DNA of 64,000 nucleotides from Streptomyces buecherae (GTDB taxonomy: Bacteria; Actinomycetota; Actinomycetes; Streptomycetales; Streptomycetaceae). The stretch covers positions 5,058,501 to 5,122,500 of the forward strand of contig NZ_CP060404.1 in assembly GCF_014295035.1 (NCBI RefSeq), given 5' to 3'. Made by a program: the position numbers and the translations under genes. Shown here piece after piece: positions 25,947 to 34,711 of the stretch (its first letter is position 1; every line of letters starts with the position of its first letter). The notes beneath the pieces were generated by a model. That model saw nothing but the letters and a program-made list of their open reading frames with translations. It did not search any database and was not told the origin of the DNA.

Positions 25947-27290
25947 GTGTCGGAGAGTGACACTCCGGCAGATTCCGGGAAACAGAGCAGAGCACGAGGG
26001 TGGGTACCGGTTGTGCAGCGGCGGCGGTTCTTGAGTCTGACGGCAGCGGGTGCCGCGACGGCGGCGGTGACTCCGACGCTCGCCGCCTGCGGTGCCGGCT
26101 CGGGCTCCGGTGACGTACGGCTCAAGCTCGTCGCGGCGGACTACGGGGACACCAGCACCAACAGCTCCCTGAACTACTGGGGCGACCTGGCCCGCGCGTT
26201 CGAGACGAAGCACGGCAGCATCAAGATCGATGTCAACGTCTTCGGCTGGGCCGACATCGACAAGAAGGTCGCCCAGATGATCGAGAGCGGCGACACCCCG
26301 GACCTCGTCCAGTTCGGCACGTACGCGGACTTCGCCGCCAAGGGCATGCTCTACCGCGCCGACCAGATCCTCTCCGTCCGCACCCAGGCGTCCTTCCCGA
26401 CCGCCATCACGCGGGCGGGCGAGGTGAAGCGGGTGCAGTACGCGATGCCGTTCGGCGCCAGCACCCGGCTGCTCTTCTACAACAAGAAGCTGTTCGGCGA
26501 GGCGGGCGTGCTCAAGCCGCCGACCGACTGGGACGAACTCCAGGCCGCGGCCGAGAAGCTCAAGGCCATCGGCGTTAAGTACCCGTACGCGCTGCCGCTC
26601 GGCCGCGAGGAGGCCCAGGCCGAGACGCTGATCTGGCTGCTCAGCGGCGGCGGTGGCTACACCGACGGGTACGGCAGCTACATGCTCGACTCGCCGGAGA
26701 ACGTCGAGACGCTGGAGTGGCTGCGCGACGAACTCGTCGGCAAGGGCCTCACCGGGCCCACCGCGCCGGGCAAGCTCAACCGCCAGGACGCCTTCAACGC
26801 CTTCACCCGCGGCGAGGTCGGCATGCTCAACGGCCACCCGACGCTGATGCAGCAGGTGGTCGGGCACCGCATCGAGTACGACGTGGCACCGCTGCCCGGG
26901 CGCGACGGCCCCGCGTCGACCACGATGGGTGTGGCCGACTGGATGATGGCGTTCAAGAAGAACGGCCACCGCAAGGAGATAGGCGAGTTCCTCGACTTCG
27001 TCTACAGCGAGCCGAACGTCGTGGAGTTCTGCGCGAAGTACCGGCTGCTGCCGGTCACCACCGAGGCGTCCGACACGATGCGCCGCAACGACGAGTACAA
27101 GAGCCTCTGGCAGTTCCTCGACGGCCTGGAGACCGCGCAGTTCTACCCGTTCGACAAGACGTCCTGGGCCAAGGTCAACCAGAAGCTGCGGGACTCGGTG
27201 GGCACCATGGTCGCCAAGGGCGGCGACCCGTCGACCGCGCTCGGCGAGATCCAGCGCGCGGCCGACGCCACGGAGAACGAGGAACGTTAG
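25947..27290 (+). CDS. Extracellular sugar-binding lipoprotein of an ABC transporter
   Basis: A 447-residue family 1 solute-binding protein. A Tat-type lipoprotein signal (VQRRRFLSLTAAGAATAAV, lipobox LAAC near residue 49) anchors it outside the membrane. The mature protein has the bilobed SBP pattern: LKLVAADYGD, FGWADIDKKVAQMIESGDTPDLVQFG, MPFGASTRLLFYNKKLFGEAGV, PPTDWDELQAAAEKLK, and later VGMLNGHPTLMQQV. The start is GTG 25947 after GGGGGAGA. No permease or ATPase gene is adjacent, so it must use components encoded elsewhere. The ligand is unknown; position and a weak dre suggest amino sugars. Confidence 0.87.
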   Translation: MSESDTPADSGKQSRARGWVPVVQRRRFLSLTAAGAATAAVTPTLAACGAGSGSGDVRLKLVAADYGDTSTNSSLNYWGDLARAFETKHGSIKIDVNVFGWADIDKKVAQMIESGDTPDLVQFGTYADFAAKGMLYRADQILSVRTQASFPTAITRAGEVKRVQYAMPFGASTRLLFYNKKLFGEAGVLKPPTDWDELQAAAEKLKAIGVKYPYALPLGREEAQAETLIWLLSGGGGYTDGYGSYMLDSPENVETLEWLRDELVGKGLTGPTAPGKLNRQDAFNAFTRGEVGMLNGHPTLMQQVVGHRIEYDVAPLPGRDGPASTTMGVADWMMAFKKNGHRKEIGEFLDFVYSEPNVVEFCAKYRLLPVTTEASDTMRRNDEYKSLWQFLDGLETAQFYPFDKTSWAKVNQKLRDSVGTMVAKGGDPSTALGEIQRAADATENEER

Positions 27291-27299
27291 GTTGGCGGC

Positions 27300-27797
27300 G
27301 TGACCCACCCCGCCGAGCCCGGCCCCCCACCCACCGGCGGCGACCCGACCCCCGGTGGCCCGACCCCCGACGGCCCGACCCCCGACGGCCCGACCCCCGA
27401 CGGCCCGACCCCCGACGGTCCGACCGCCGAGGGTCCTGCCGAGGGAACGCCCGCCGCCGACGCCGTGCCGGCCGCCGACGCCGAGCCGCCCGCGAGCGCC
27501 GGGCCCGGGCCCGAGGCCGACCCCGAGCCGGCCGGCGAGCCCACCTCCACCGAGCCCGCCACCGCCGAGCAGGGCGAACTCTCCGCGCGGGACGTGGCCG
27601 TGCTGGCGCTGGAGCGCCGGGGCTGGGCGGGGCCCGGTGCGAAGGAGCGGGCGATCCGCGAGCGCCTCGGCATGTCGCCGACCCGCTACTACCAGGTGCT
27701 CAACGCCCTCCTCGACGACCCGCGCGCCCTGCGGCACGACCCGGTGACCGTCAACCGGCTGCGCCGGCTGCGCGCCGCCCGCCGCTCCCGCCGCTGA
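27300..27797 (+). CDS. DUF3263 family protein
   Basis: A 165-residue protein. The first 95 residues are a Pro/Gly/Glu-rich spacer that includes four perfect GPTPD repeats. The C-terminal 70 residues are the actinobacterial DUF3263 domain: SARDVAVLALERRGWAGPGAKERAIRERLGMSPTRYYQVLNALL and a basic end RLRRLRAARRSRR. The helix-turn-helix-like pattern and basic tail suggest DNA binding. In other Streptomyces the domain protein often lies next to otsB, as here. The start is GTG 27300, 10 bp after the SBP stop. Confidence 0.85.
   Translation: MTHPAEPGPPPTGGDPTPGGPTPDGPTPDGPTPDGPTPDGPTAEGPAEGTPAADAVPAADAEPPASAGPGPEADPEPAGEPTSTEPATAEQGELSARDVAVLALERRGWAGPGAKERAIRERLGMSPTRYYQVLNALLDDPRALRHDPVTVNRLRRLRAARRSRR
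27357..27431. repeat. 15-bp tandem repeat in the DUF3263 gene
   Basis: Four perfect units of GGCCCGACCCCCGAC (27357-27416) plus one degenerate unit. They encode the pentapeptide GPTPD, and the unit keeps the reading frame, so copy number can vary freely. Confidence 0.9.
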
Positions 27798-27862
27798 CGC
27801 CCCGTCGCTGGCCGGGACCGGCACCGGCGACGGCGCGCGGGCGCACCGGTAGGGTCGGCCGC

Positions 27863-28693
27863 ATGGCCATTCCCGTCCCCTCCACCGCCGCGGGCCGTGA
27901 CGGCCTCGCCGCGCTGCTCGCACGGCCCGAACGTGCCGTGATCGCTCTCGACTTCGACGGCACCCTCGCCGAGATCGTGCCCGACCCGGAACAGGCCCGG
28001 GCCCACCCCGCGGCCGTGCCGGCGCTGGCCGCCCTCGCCCCGCTGGTCGGCACGGTCCTCGTGCTCACCGGCCGACCGGCCGAGGTCGCGGTGGGCTACG
28101 GCGGCTTCGCCGACGTGCCCGGCCTCGAACACCTGGTCGTGCTCGGCCACTACGGCGCCGAGCGCTGGGACGCCGCCACCGGCGAGTTGCGCGCCCCCGA
28201 GCCGAACCCGGGCGTGGCCGCCGCGCGGGCCGAGCTGGCCGAGGTGTTCACCCGTGCCGGCGCGGCCGATGACACCTGGGTCGAGGACAAGGGCCGCGCC
28301 ATCGCCGTGCACACCCGCCGGGCCGCCGACCCGCGGGGCGCGTTCGAGGCGCTGCGCGGCCCGCTCGGCGCGCTCGCCGACCGGCACGGCCTGATCGTCG
28401 AACCGGGCCGGCTGGTCCTCGAACTGCGCCCGCCCGGCATGGACAAGGGCGTCGCGCTTGATGAGTTCGTACGGGAGGTGGACGCGGAGGCCGTGCTGTA
28501 CGCGGGGGACGACCTCGGCGACGTCGCGGCCTTCGAGGCGGTGGAACGGCGCAGGTCGAACGGGCTGCCGGGGCTGCTGGTGGGCAGCGGGAGCGCCGAG
28601 GTCACCGCGCTGGCCGAGCGGGCCGACCTGGTCGTGGACGGCCCGCGCGGCGTGGTCGACCTGCTCTCGTCCCTGGCGCACGAGCTGCGCTGA
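27863..28693 (+). CDS. otsB: Trehalose-6-phosphate phosphatase
   Basis: A 276-residue HAD-superfamily phosphatase. HAD motif 1 is VIALDFDGTLAEIVPDP with the nucleophile Asp, motif 2 is VLTGRP, and the late motif is LYAGDDLGDVAAFEAV. LGHYGAERWD, EDKGRAIAVHTR and LELRPPGMDKGVAL are typical of trehalose-phosphatases. It removes the phosphate from trehalose-6-P in the last step of trehalose synthesis. It converges on otsA with a strong terminator between them. Confidence 0.92.
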   Translation: MAIPVPSTAAGRDGLAALLARPERAVIALDFDGTLAEIVPDPEQARAHPAAVPALAALAPLVGTVLVLTGRPAEVAVGYGGFADVPGLEHLVVLGHYGAERWDAATGELRAPEPNPGVAAARAELAEVFTRAGAADDTWVEDKGRAIAVHTRRAADPRGAFEALRGPLGALADRHGLIVEPGRLVLELRPPGMDKGVALDEFVREVDAEAVLYAGDDLGDVAAFEAVERRRSNGLPGLLVGSGSAEVTALAERADLVVDGPRGVVDLLSSLAHELR

Positions 28694-28710
28694 GCGCGCT
28701 CTGAGCGCGC

Positions 28711-28740
28711 TGAGCCGCCCCCGGCGTCGGGGGCGGCTCA
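28711..28740. terminator. Bidirectional terminator between otsB and otsA
   Basis: A perfect 13-bp stem, TGAGCCGCCCCCG with its complement at 28728-28740, and the loop GCGT, placed between the two convergent genes. Confidence 0.85.
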
Positions 28741-28788
28741 GCGGCGGCCGGTCACGGCGGCCGGCTCGCCTGTGGTGGGGCGGTGCGA

Positions 28789-30480
28789 CTACGCCGCGCC
28801 CAGCGCGCGCAGTTGGGCCAGGAACCACTGCTTGGGCGGCAGCGCCGTGGCCGCCGCGGCCAGCCGCTTCGTCCGCGCGGCGCGCTCGTCCGGGTCCATC
28901 GTCAGCGCCTCGTGCAGCGCGTCGGCCGTCGCCCGCACGTCGTACGGGTTGACCGTCAGCGCGTCGTCGCCCAACTCGGCGTACGCCCCCGCCTCGCGGG
29001 AGAGCACCAGCGCGCAGCCCGCGTCGGAGACCACCGGGACCTCCTTGGCCACCAGGTTCATGCCGTCCCTGATCGGGTTCACCAGGGCGACGTCGGCGAT
29101 CCGGTACGCGGCGAGCGAGCGCGCGAAGTCGTCCTTGACGTGCAGCACCACCGGCCGCCAACCCGGCGTCCCGAACTCCTCGTTGATCGCGTCCGCGACC
29201 CGCTGGACCTCCTGCGTGTACTCCCGGTACACCGCCAGGTCCTGCCGTGACGGGTAGGCGAAGGCGACGTGCACCACCCGCTCCCGCCACTCGGGACGGT
29301 CGGCGAGCAGCCGCCGGTAGGCGAGCAGGCCGCGCACGATGTTCTTGGACAGCTCCGTGCGGTCCACCCGGACGATGACCTTCCGCCCGCCGTCCGTGTC
29401 CTCGGCCGACGCGCCCGCTCCGCCCTCGGGCGGCGTGGCCGTGGCGTCGGCGTCGCGGCCCTCGACCTGCGCGCGCAGCGCGGTGCGGCGCTCCTCGACG
29501 TCGGCCGCGTGCGCGCGCTCGCGCAGGAACTCCGCGTCCGCGCCCAGGCCGTACACCCCGAGGTGGGTCGTGCGCCCGTCCAGCTCGACCGTCAGCTCGT
29601 CCGACGCCGCGTCCCGCCCGACGCGCGCGCCGAGCACCCGGGCGCAGCAGTCCGCGAACGCCTCGGCCCAGCGCGCGGTGAGGAAGCCGGCCCGGTCGCC
29701 GCCGAGGATGCCGCGCAACACGGCGTCGGCGACGTCGTCCGGCAGCATCCGGAAGTAGTCCGGCGGCGCCCACGGCGTGTGCGAGAAATGTCCGATGCGC
29801 AGGTCGGGGCGGCGCTCCCGGAGCAGCGCCGGGACCAGCGAGAGGTGGTAGTCCTGCACCAGGACGGCCGCCCCGGGCGCCGCCTCGCGGGCGAGCGCGT
29901 CCGCGAAGGCGGCGTTGTACGCCTCGTACGCCTCCCACTCGCGCCGGAACTCCGCGTCGAAGGCCGGCTCCAGCGGTGTCTGGTACAGCAGGTGGTGGAC
30001 GAACCAGAGCACCGAGTTGGCGATGCCGTTGTACGCCGCGGTGAAGACCTCGGGCGCGATGTCCAGCATCCGCACCCGCTGCCCGCCGGTCTCCGCCGGG
30101 TCGAGCAGCGCCCCGGCGGAGCCGCCCGCCTCCCGCTGACCGTCGGCCTCGGCGGCGCGGGCCGCGGCCTGCCGCACCGCCTCCCGGTCGCCGTCGCCGA
30201 GCGCGGCGCACACCCACACGGCGCGCGCGTCGGCGCCGATCGCGGAGAGGCCGGAGACCAACCCGCCGCCGCCGCGCTTGGCGGTCAGCGCGGGCGGCTC
30301 GGACTCCGGGGCGCCCGCGTCGTCGGGGGTCGGTGTTCGCGATGGCGAACGGGGTGGTGGCGGTGCCAGGGCGTACGACACGGGCCCGCGGTTCGACGCG
30401 ACCAGTACCTGGGCGCCGGGCCCGGGGTCGGCGTCGCGCGCGGGTTCGGCGGCGTCCCGCTCGGAGTGCTCGGAGACCAT
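28789..30480 (-). CDS. otsA: Trehalose-6-phosphate synthase
   Basis: A 563-residue GT20 glycosyltransferase that transfers glucose from a nucleotide sugar to glucose-6-P. Seen are LVASNRGPVSY, AKRGGGGLVSGL (glucose-phosphate loop), VLVQDYHLSLVPALLRERRPDLRIGHFSHTPW, VDRTELSKNIVRGLLAYRRLL, HVAFAYPSRQDL, DVALVNPIRDGMNLVAKE and LVLSREAGA. Two poorly conserved insertions lengthen it: residues about 37-70, and a stretch near 355-380 rich in Ala, Asp and Gly. It works with otsB. Confidence 0.92.
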   Translation of the reverse strand: MVSEHSERDAAEPARDADPGPGAQVLVASNRGPVSYALAPPPPRSPSRTPTPDDAGAPESEPPALTAKRGGGGLVSGLSAIGADARAVWVCAALGDGDREAVRQAAARAAEADGQREAGGSAGALLDPAETGGQRVRMLDIAPEVFTAAYNGIANSVLWFVHHLLYQTPLEPAFDAEFRREWEAYEAYNAAFADALAREAAPGAAVLVQDYHLSLVPALLRERRPDLRIGHFSHTPWAPPDYFRMLPDDVADAVLRGILGGDRAGFLTARWAEAFADCCARVLGARVGRDAASDELTVELDGRTTHLGVYGLGADAEFLRERAHAADVEERRTALRAQVEGRDADATATPPEGGAGASAEDTDGGRKVIVRVDRTELSKNIVRGLLAYRRLLADRPEWRERVVHVAFAYPSRQDLAVYREYTQEVQRVADAINEEFGTPGWRPVVLHVKDDFARSLAAYRIADVALVNPIRDGMNLVAKEVPVVSDAGCALVLSREAGAYAELGDDALTVNPYDVRATADALHEALTMDPDERAARTKRLAAAATALPPKQWFLAQLRALGAA

Positions 30481-30644
30481 GTGCCGAGCCTAGCCAGCAC
30501 CGGAACCGCTCAAACGTACGGACCTGATCCGCCCCACCCGCCCGGCCGGTCACCCGCCACCCACCCGGGCCCCGCCCGCCCCGTCCAGACCGTCCGCCCC
30601 GCCCGCCCCGTGCGCCTCCGTATGACGGCGCTCCGCCGACCCCG

Positions 30645-31619
30645 CTACGCCGCCCAGCGCTCCGCGTACTCCTGGATCTCGATCATCGGCGGGCGCTCCT
30701 CGGTGTCCACCGGGTGCGTCAGCGGCTCGAACCCGCCGCCGGCGCCGCGCGTGAACTGGGTGAGCCGTGGTCGTACCAAGTGCCCCCGGGTCAGGCGCAG
30801 TTGGGCCGTGCGGTAGATCGCCGCCGCCATCCGTCCGAGGGCCTGGCCGTCCTGGTGGCGGTGGCGGCGTACGCCCACGTCCACCTGGCCGAGCGCGTCG
30901 AGGCCGACCGTGTGCAGCGCGTCCACGAGCAGGCCCAGCTCCACGCCGTAGCCGACCGGGAACGGCAGCCGCTCAAGCAGCGAACGGCGCGCCGCGTACT
31001 CACCGCCCAGCGGCTGCACGAACCCCGCGAGCTGTGGCCAGTGCAGGTTCAGCAGCGGCCGGGCCACCAGCTCGGTCACCCGACCGCCCTGCCCGACCGG
31101 CCCGGCGCCCGGCTCGGCCCCGTGCGCCGGATCGAGCGGCCGGTCGTACATGGCCTTCACGAACCGCACATCCGGGTCCGTGAGCAGCGGGCCGACGATC
31201 CCGGAGACGAAGGTGGCGGAGAAGTCGCGCAGGTCGGCGTCGACGAAGCAGACGATGTCGCCGCTGGTGGCGAGCAGCGAACGCCACAGCACCTCGCCCT
31301 TGCCCGGCACCGCCGGCACCCGGGGCAGCAGGCTGTCCCGGTGCACCACGCGCGCGCCGGCCGCGCGCGCGACCTCGGCCGTGCCGTCCGTCGAGCCGGA
31401 GTCGAGCACCACCAGCTCGTCCACCAGCGGAGTCGCCCGCATCAGGTCACGCCGGATCGCGTCGACGATCGCCCCGACCGTCGCCTCCTCGTTCAGCGCG
31501 GGCAGCACCACGCTGACGCTGGTGCCACCGGCCCGTTTCGCCGCGAGGAGCAGGTCGAGCGGACGGTCGGCAGCGGACCAGGACCGGCGACTGAGCCAGT
31601 GCTCCACCTCTTCCAGCAC
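30645..31619 (-). CDS. gpgS: Glucosyl-3-phosphoglycerate synthase
   Basis: A 324-residue GT2-type (GT81) glycosyltransferase. It shows VSVVLPALNEEATVGAIV, LVVLDSGSTDGTAEVARAAGA, PGKGEVLWRSLLATSGDIVCFVDADLRDF (DxD metal site), LNLHWPQLAGFVQPLGGEYAARRSLLERLPFPVGYGVELGLLVD and RHRHQD. It makes glucosyl-3-phosphoglycerate, the precursor of glucosylglycerate or methylglucose polysaccharide. GTG 31619 has AAAGGAG nine bases upstream. It follows otsA, so this is a compatible-solute patch. Confidence 0.93.
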   Translation of the reverse strand: MLEEVEHWLSRRSWSAADRPLDLLLAAKRAGGTSVSVVLPALNEEATVGAIVDAIRRDLMRATPLVDELVVLDSGSTDGTAEVARAAGARVVHRDSLLPRVPAVPGKGEVLWRSLLATSGDIVCFVDADLRDFSATFVSGIVGPLLTDPDVRFVKAMYDRPLDPAHGAEPGAGPVGQGGRVTELVARPLLNLHWPQLAGFVQPLGGEYAARRSLLERLPFPVGYGVELGLLVDALHTVGLDALGQVDVGVRRHRHQDGQALGRMAAAIYRTAQLRLTRGHLVRPRLTQFTRGAGGGFEPLTHPVDTEERPPMIEIQEYAERWAA

Positions 31620-31794
31620 CTGCGTGACTCCTTTGCGCGCCGAGCGGCGCTCGATGTTACGTTCATCTCGTGGTTTGGACGACCCTCACCCGGGTCCCAG
31701 CCTTCGGTTACAGTCTTGAACAACGCGGATGACCGTCGCATGCCGGGGTCATCACGCCAACAAACGCTCGGCTCCAAGGAGCCGCTGCCATACC

Positions 31795-31931
31795 GCTCAT
31801 CCAGAGGGGCAGAGGGACACGGCCCGTTGAAGCCCCGGCAACCCTCCAGTCGGTTTCTCGCACCGCGAGGCTCCCGGCGGGGAAGGTGCCAATTCCGTCT
31901 CGTGGCGAGATGCGTCGCGAGGAAGATGAGG
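31795..31931 (+). promoter_or_regulatory. SAM-I (S-box) riboswitch
   Basis: The leader before the threonine-synthase-like gene has the S-box core: CTCATCCAGAGGGGCAGAGG, then GGCCCGTTGAAGCCCCGGCA and AACC, later GGTGCCAATTCC, closed by GATGAG (31925-31930) pairing with CTCATC (31796-31801). The closing stem ends four bases before the RBS (AAAGGG, 31934-31939), so SAM binding would most simply block translation. A 7-bp palindrome CGGCTCCAAGGAGCCG (31769-31784) lies just upstream. Confidence 0.93.
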
Positions 31932-31949
31932 AGAAAGGGCCTCGCCTCC

Positions 31950-33263
31950 ATGGCTGTGCAAGTCACCGAAAGCACCACCGCCCCCGCCACGCCGGACGCG
32001 TCCGCCGCGTCCGTGGACCTCGGCCCCGCCGCCGCGCTGTCCTGCCGCGAGTGCGGCGAACGCTTCGACCTCGGCCCGATCTTCGCCTGTGCGCTGTGTT
32101 TCGGCCCCCTTGAGGTGGCGTACGACCTGCCGACCGGCGACCCGCAGGCGCTGCGCGAGCGCATCGAGACCGGCCCGAACAGCATCTGGCGGTACGCGCC
32201 GCTGCTGCCGGTCCCCGCCGACGTCGCGTCCAAGCCCAACCTGAACCCCGGCCTGACCCCGCTGGTCAAGGCCGACCGGCTGGCCGGCGAGCTGGGCGTC
32301 ACCGGCGGTCTGTACGTCAAGGACGACTCGGGCAATCCGACCCACTCCTTCAAGGACCGGGTGGTGGCCATCGCCGTCGAGGCCGCCCGCGCCTTCGGCT
32401 TCACCACGCTCTCCTGCTCCTCGACCGGCAACCTGGCCGGCGCGGTCGGCGCAGCCGCCGCCCGCGCGGGCTTCCGCTCCTGCGTGTTCATCCCGCACGA
32501 CCTGGAGGCCGGCAAGGTCGTCATGGCCGCGGTCTACGGCGGCGAACTGGTCGCGATCGAGGGCACGTACGACGACGTCAACCGGTTCTGCAGCGAGCTG
32601 ATCGGTGACTCGCTGGGCGAGGGCTGGGGCTTCGTCAACGTCAACCTGCGCCCGTACTACGGCGAGGGCTCCAAGACGCTGGCGTACGAGATCTGCGAGC
32701 AGCTCGGCTGGGAGATCCCGGACCAGATCGTCATCCCGATCGCCTCCGGATCGCAGCTCACGAAGATCGACAAGGGGCTCAAGGAGCTGATCAAGCTCGG
32801 CCTGGTCGAGGACAAGCCGTACAAGATCTTCGGCGCGCAGGCCGAGGGCTGTTCGCCGGTCTCCCGGGCCTTCAAGGACGGGCACGACGTGGTGCGCCCG
32901 GTGAAGCCCAACACCATCGCCAAGTCGCTGGCCATCGGGAACCCGGCCGACGGCCCGTACGTGCTGGACATCGCCCGGCGCACCGGGGGAGCGGTCGAGG
33001 ACGTGACCGACGAGCAGGTGGTGGACGCCATCAAGCTGCTCGCGCGCACCGAGGGCATCTTCGCGGAGACCGCGGGCGGCGTGACCGTCGGCGTCACCCG
33101 CAAGCTCATCGAGACCGGTCAGCTCGACCCGGCCCGCACGACCGTCGTCCTCAACACCGGCGACGGGCTCAAGACGCTGGACGCCGTCGCGCCCACCACC
33201 GGGCCCACCGCGACGATCAAGCCGAGCCTCGACGCGTTCCGCGCGGCGGGCCTGGCGGGCTGA
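31950..33263 (+). CDS. thrC: Threonine-synthase-family PLP enzyme (threonine or homocysteine synthase)
   Basis: A 437-residue fold-type II PLP enzyme. A short Cys-rich start (SCRECGERFDLGPIFACALC) is zinc-ribbon-like. The PLP lysine lies in SGNPTHSFKDRVVAIAVEAA; STGNLAGAVGAAAARAG, YGEGSKTLAYEICEQLGW and PIASGSQLTKIDKG follow, and the PLP phosphate loop comes later. The family acts on O-phosphohomoserine. A SAM riboswitch controls it, and a sulfur-carrier gene follows in the same operon, which is odd for threonine synthesis. I recall a Streptomyces route where such an enzyme (MetM) makes homocysteine with a carrier (MetO). That role is favoured by context but unproven. Confidence 0.9.
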   Translation: MAVQVTESTTAPATPDASAASVDLGPAAALSCRECGERFDLGPIFACALCFGPLEVAYDLPTGDPQALRERIETGPNSIWRYAPLLPVPADVASKPNLNPGLTPLVKADRLAGELGVTGGLYVKDDSGNPTHSFKDRVVAIAVEAARAFGFTTLSCSSTGNLAGAVGAAAARAGFRSCVFIPHDLEAGKVVMAAVYGGELVAIEGTYDDVNRFCSELIGDSLGEGWGFVNVNLRPYYGEGSKTLAYEICEQLGWEIPDQIVIPIASGSQLTKIDKGLKELIKLGLVEDKPYKIFGAQAEGCSPVSRAFKDGHDVVRPVKPNTIAKSLAIGNPADGPYVLDIARRTGGAVEDVTDEQVVDAIKLLARTEGIFAETAGGVTVGVTRKLIETGQLDPARTTVVLNTGDGLKTLDAVAPTTGPTATIKPSLDAFRAAGLAG

Positions 33264-33351
33264 CGCCCGCGGCGCCGGCCACGCGACCCGGCCGGCGCCC
33301 CGTCCGTCGCGATCAGCAAGCTTTCCGTTCTTTCACGAAGGTGGCCCCCTC

Positions 33352-33627
33352 ATGAGCGTCAACGTTCGCATTCCGACCATCCTGCGCACCTACACCGGCG
33401 GCAAGGCCGAGGTGCCCGCCGAGGGCGCGACCCTCGGCGAGGTGCTGGCGGACCTGGAGAAGAACCACCAGGGCATCGCCGCCCGGGTGCTCGACGACCA
33501 GGGCAAGCTGCGCCGCTTCGTGAACGTGTACGTCAACGACGACGACGTGCGCTTCGCCCAGGGACTTGAGACGGCGACGCCGGACGGCGCGGGCATTTCC
33601 ATCATTCCCGCCGTCGCCGGCGGCTGA
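33352..33627 (+). CDS. ThiS/MoaD-like ubiquitin-fold sulfur carrier (CysO/MetO type)
   Basis: A 91-residue beta-grasp protein ending in the diglycine required for thiocarboxylate formation (IIPAVAGG). The fold markers are VNVRIPTILRTYTGGKAEV, TLGEVLADLEKNHQGIAARVLDDQGKLRRFVNVYVNDDDVR and TPDGAGISIIPAVAGG, close to CysO. It lies 88 bp after the threonine-synthase-like gene and shares its riboswitch leader and a terminator. It would carry sulfur as a C-terminal thiocarboxylate for amino acid synthesis. The activating E1-like enzyme is not in the window. Confidence 0.9.
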   Translation: MSVNVRIPTILRTYTGGKAEVPAEGATLGEVLADLEKNHQGIAARVLDDQGKLRRFVNVYVNDDDVRFAQGLETATPDGAGISIIPAVAGG

Positions 33628-33655
33628 CCCGCGCATTCCGCATCGCGAGCTGCCC

Positions 33656-33693
33656 GAATTGCCCCGTCCACGAGAAAGCGGACGGGGCAATTC
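33656..33693 (+). terminator. Terminator of the riboswitch operon
   Basis: A perfect 14-bp stem, GAATTGCCCCGTCC with its complement at 33680-33693, and a 10-nt loop, 29 bp after the sulfur-carrier stop. Confidence 0.88.
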
Positions 33694-34070
33694 CGTGTTT
33701 GAAACCGCGATAAGGTTGAACTGATCTCCCTCCCTCTCTTACGGGCCCGCACGCGGAAGCGGCAGCGGCTCGTCAAAATGTGCGTGAAGTGTGGACATGA
33801 TTTGCCGGGTTGCTCCCGCCATGTCCGGCCCGACTTGACCGGTAATCACCGGAGTTCACCTCGTATGGCCGATGACGCGCGCCCAGAATTCTCGTCCGAT
33901 TGACCTGTTGCTCTGGGCATCTGGGCAGATACATTCAGCGGCGGTCGACGCGTTCCGGCGCACGCCCCAGGGGTCCCCTTTCCGCATGGGAGGGGTTTCT
34001 CAGGGGTGAGGTCTGACCCGGGTCCGCGGAGTGCGGTCCTGCGCAAGGGCCAGCAATAGGGGAGTTAGGA
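33694..34070. other. Long leader region of the cold-shock gene
   Basis: About 375 bp without a gene. Cold-shock genes often have long 5' untranslated regions, and this stretch is less GC-rich in its first half. GGGGAGTTAGGA before ATG 34071 is the RBS. No conserved cold-box was recognised. Confidence 0.45.
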
Positions 34071-34274
34071 ATGGCTCAGGGCACCGTCAAGTGGTTCAAC
34101 GCGGAGAAGGGGTACGGCTTCATCGCGGTCGACGGTGGTGCGGACGTGTTCGTCCACTACAGCGCGATCCAGATGGACGGGTACCGCACCCTTGAGGAAG
34201 GCCAGCGGGTCGAGTTCGAGATCTCGCAGGGCCAGAAGGGGCCGCAGGCGGACATGGTCCGCGTGGCCGGCTGA
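34071..34274 (+). CDS. CspA-family cold-shock protein
   Basis: A 67-residue single OB-fold nucleic-acid chaperone. Both RNA-binding motifs are present: RNP1 KGYGFIAVDG and RNP2 VFVHYS, after the invariant start AQGTVKWFNAEKG. It melts secondary structure in mRNA and acts as an antiterminator. It is monocistronic, with its own strong terminator, and lies upstream of groEL as in S. coelicolor. Confidence 0.96.
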   Translation: MAQGTVKWFNAEKGYGFIAVDGGADVFVHYSAIQMDGYRTLEEGQRVEFEISQGQKGPQADMVRVAG

Positions 34275-34298
34275 GCGCCGACCGACTGCAGCGCGAAC

Positions 34299-34335
34299 AA
34301 GGGCCCGCACCCTCGGCAGGGGGGTGCGGGCCCTT
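34299..34335 (+). terminator. Terminator of the cold-shock gene
   Basis: A perfect 14-bp stem, AAGGGCCCGCACCC with its complement at 34322-34335, starting 25 bp after the stop. Confidence 0.88.
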
Positions 34336-34711
34336 CGCGCGCCCCGGCCCGCCGTGACCCCACCGCACACCCCGCTGGCGGCCCGGGCCACGCGCGGTGG
34401 TGCGCGACTGGCGCACCCCTCGGGACCCGCTGGCGCGCGCGTCCACGGCCGCTGGCGCACGGGCGGGTAGACCGGCTCGTGTCGGGGACGTGGCCGCCTC
34501 GTGTACGGCGCGCACACGGCACGCGCCCACCCTGACCCACCCCGACCCGCCCCGGCCCACACCACCGCGCCGAGCGCCCCCGCCGACGGCTCGTACGGCC
34601 CCCGGCGCTCCGCGAGCAGTGCCCCCGGCGATCCGCCCCCTCGTTCCCGGGCGTTGCGACTGCGTACGGCGAACGCGAGCGGGGGCTCACGCGGTGCCGC
34701 ACCCGCGAACA
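34336..34711. other. Gene-free C-rich region before the repeat array
   Basis: About 375 bp with strong strand asymmetry (C-rich on the plus strand) and no credible gene. It leads directly into the tandem array, and its last part contains diverged traces of the array motif. Confidence 0.4.
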
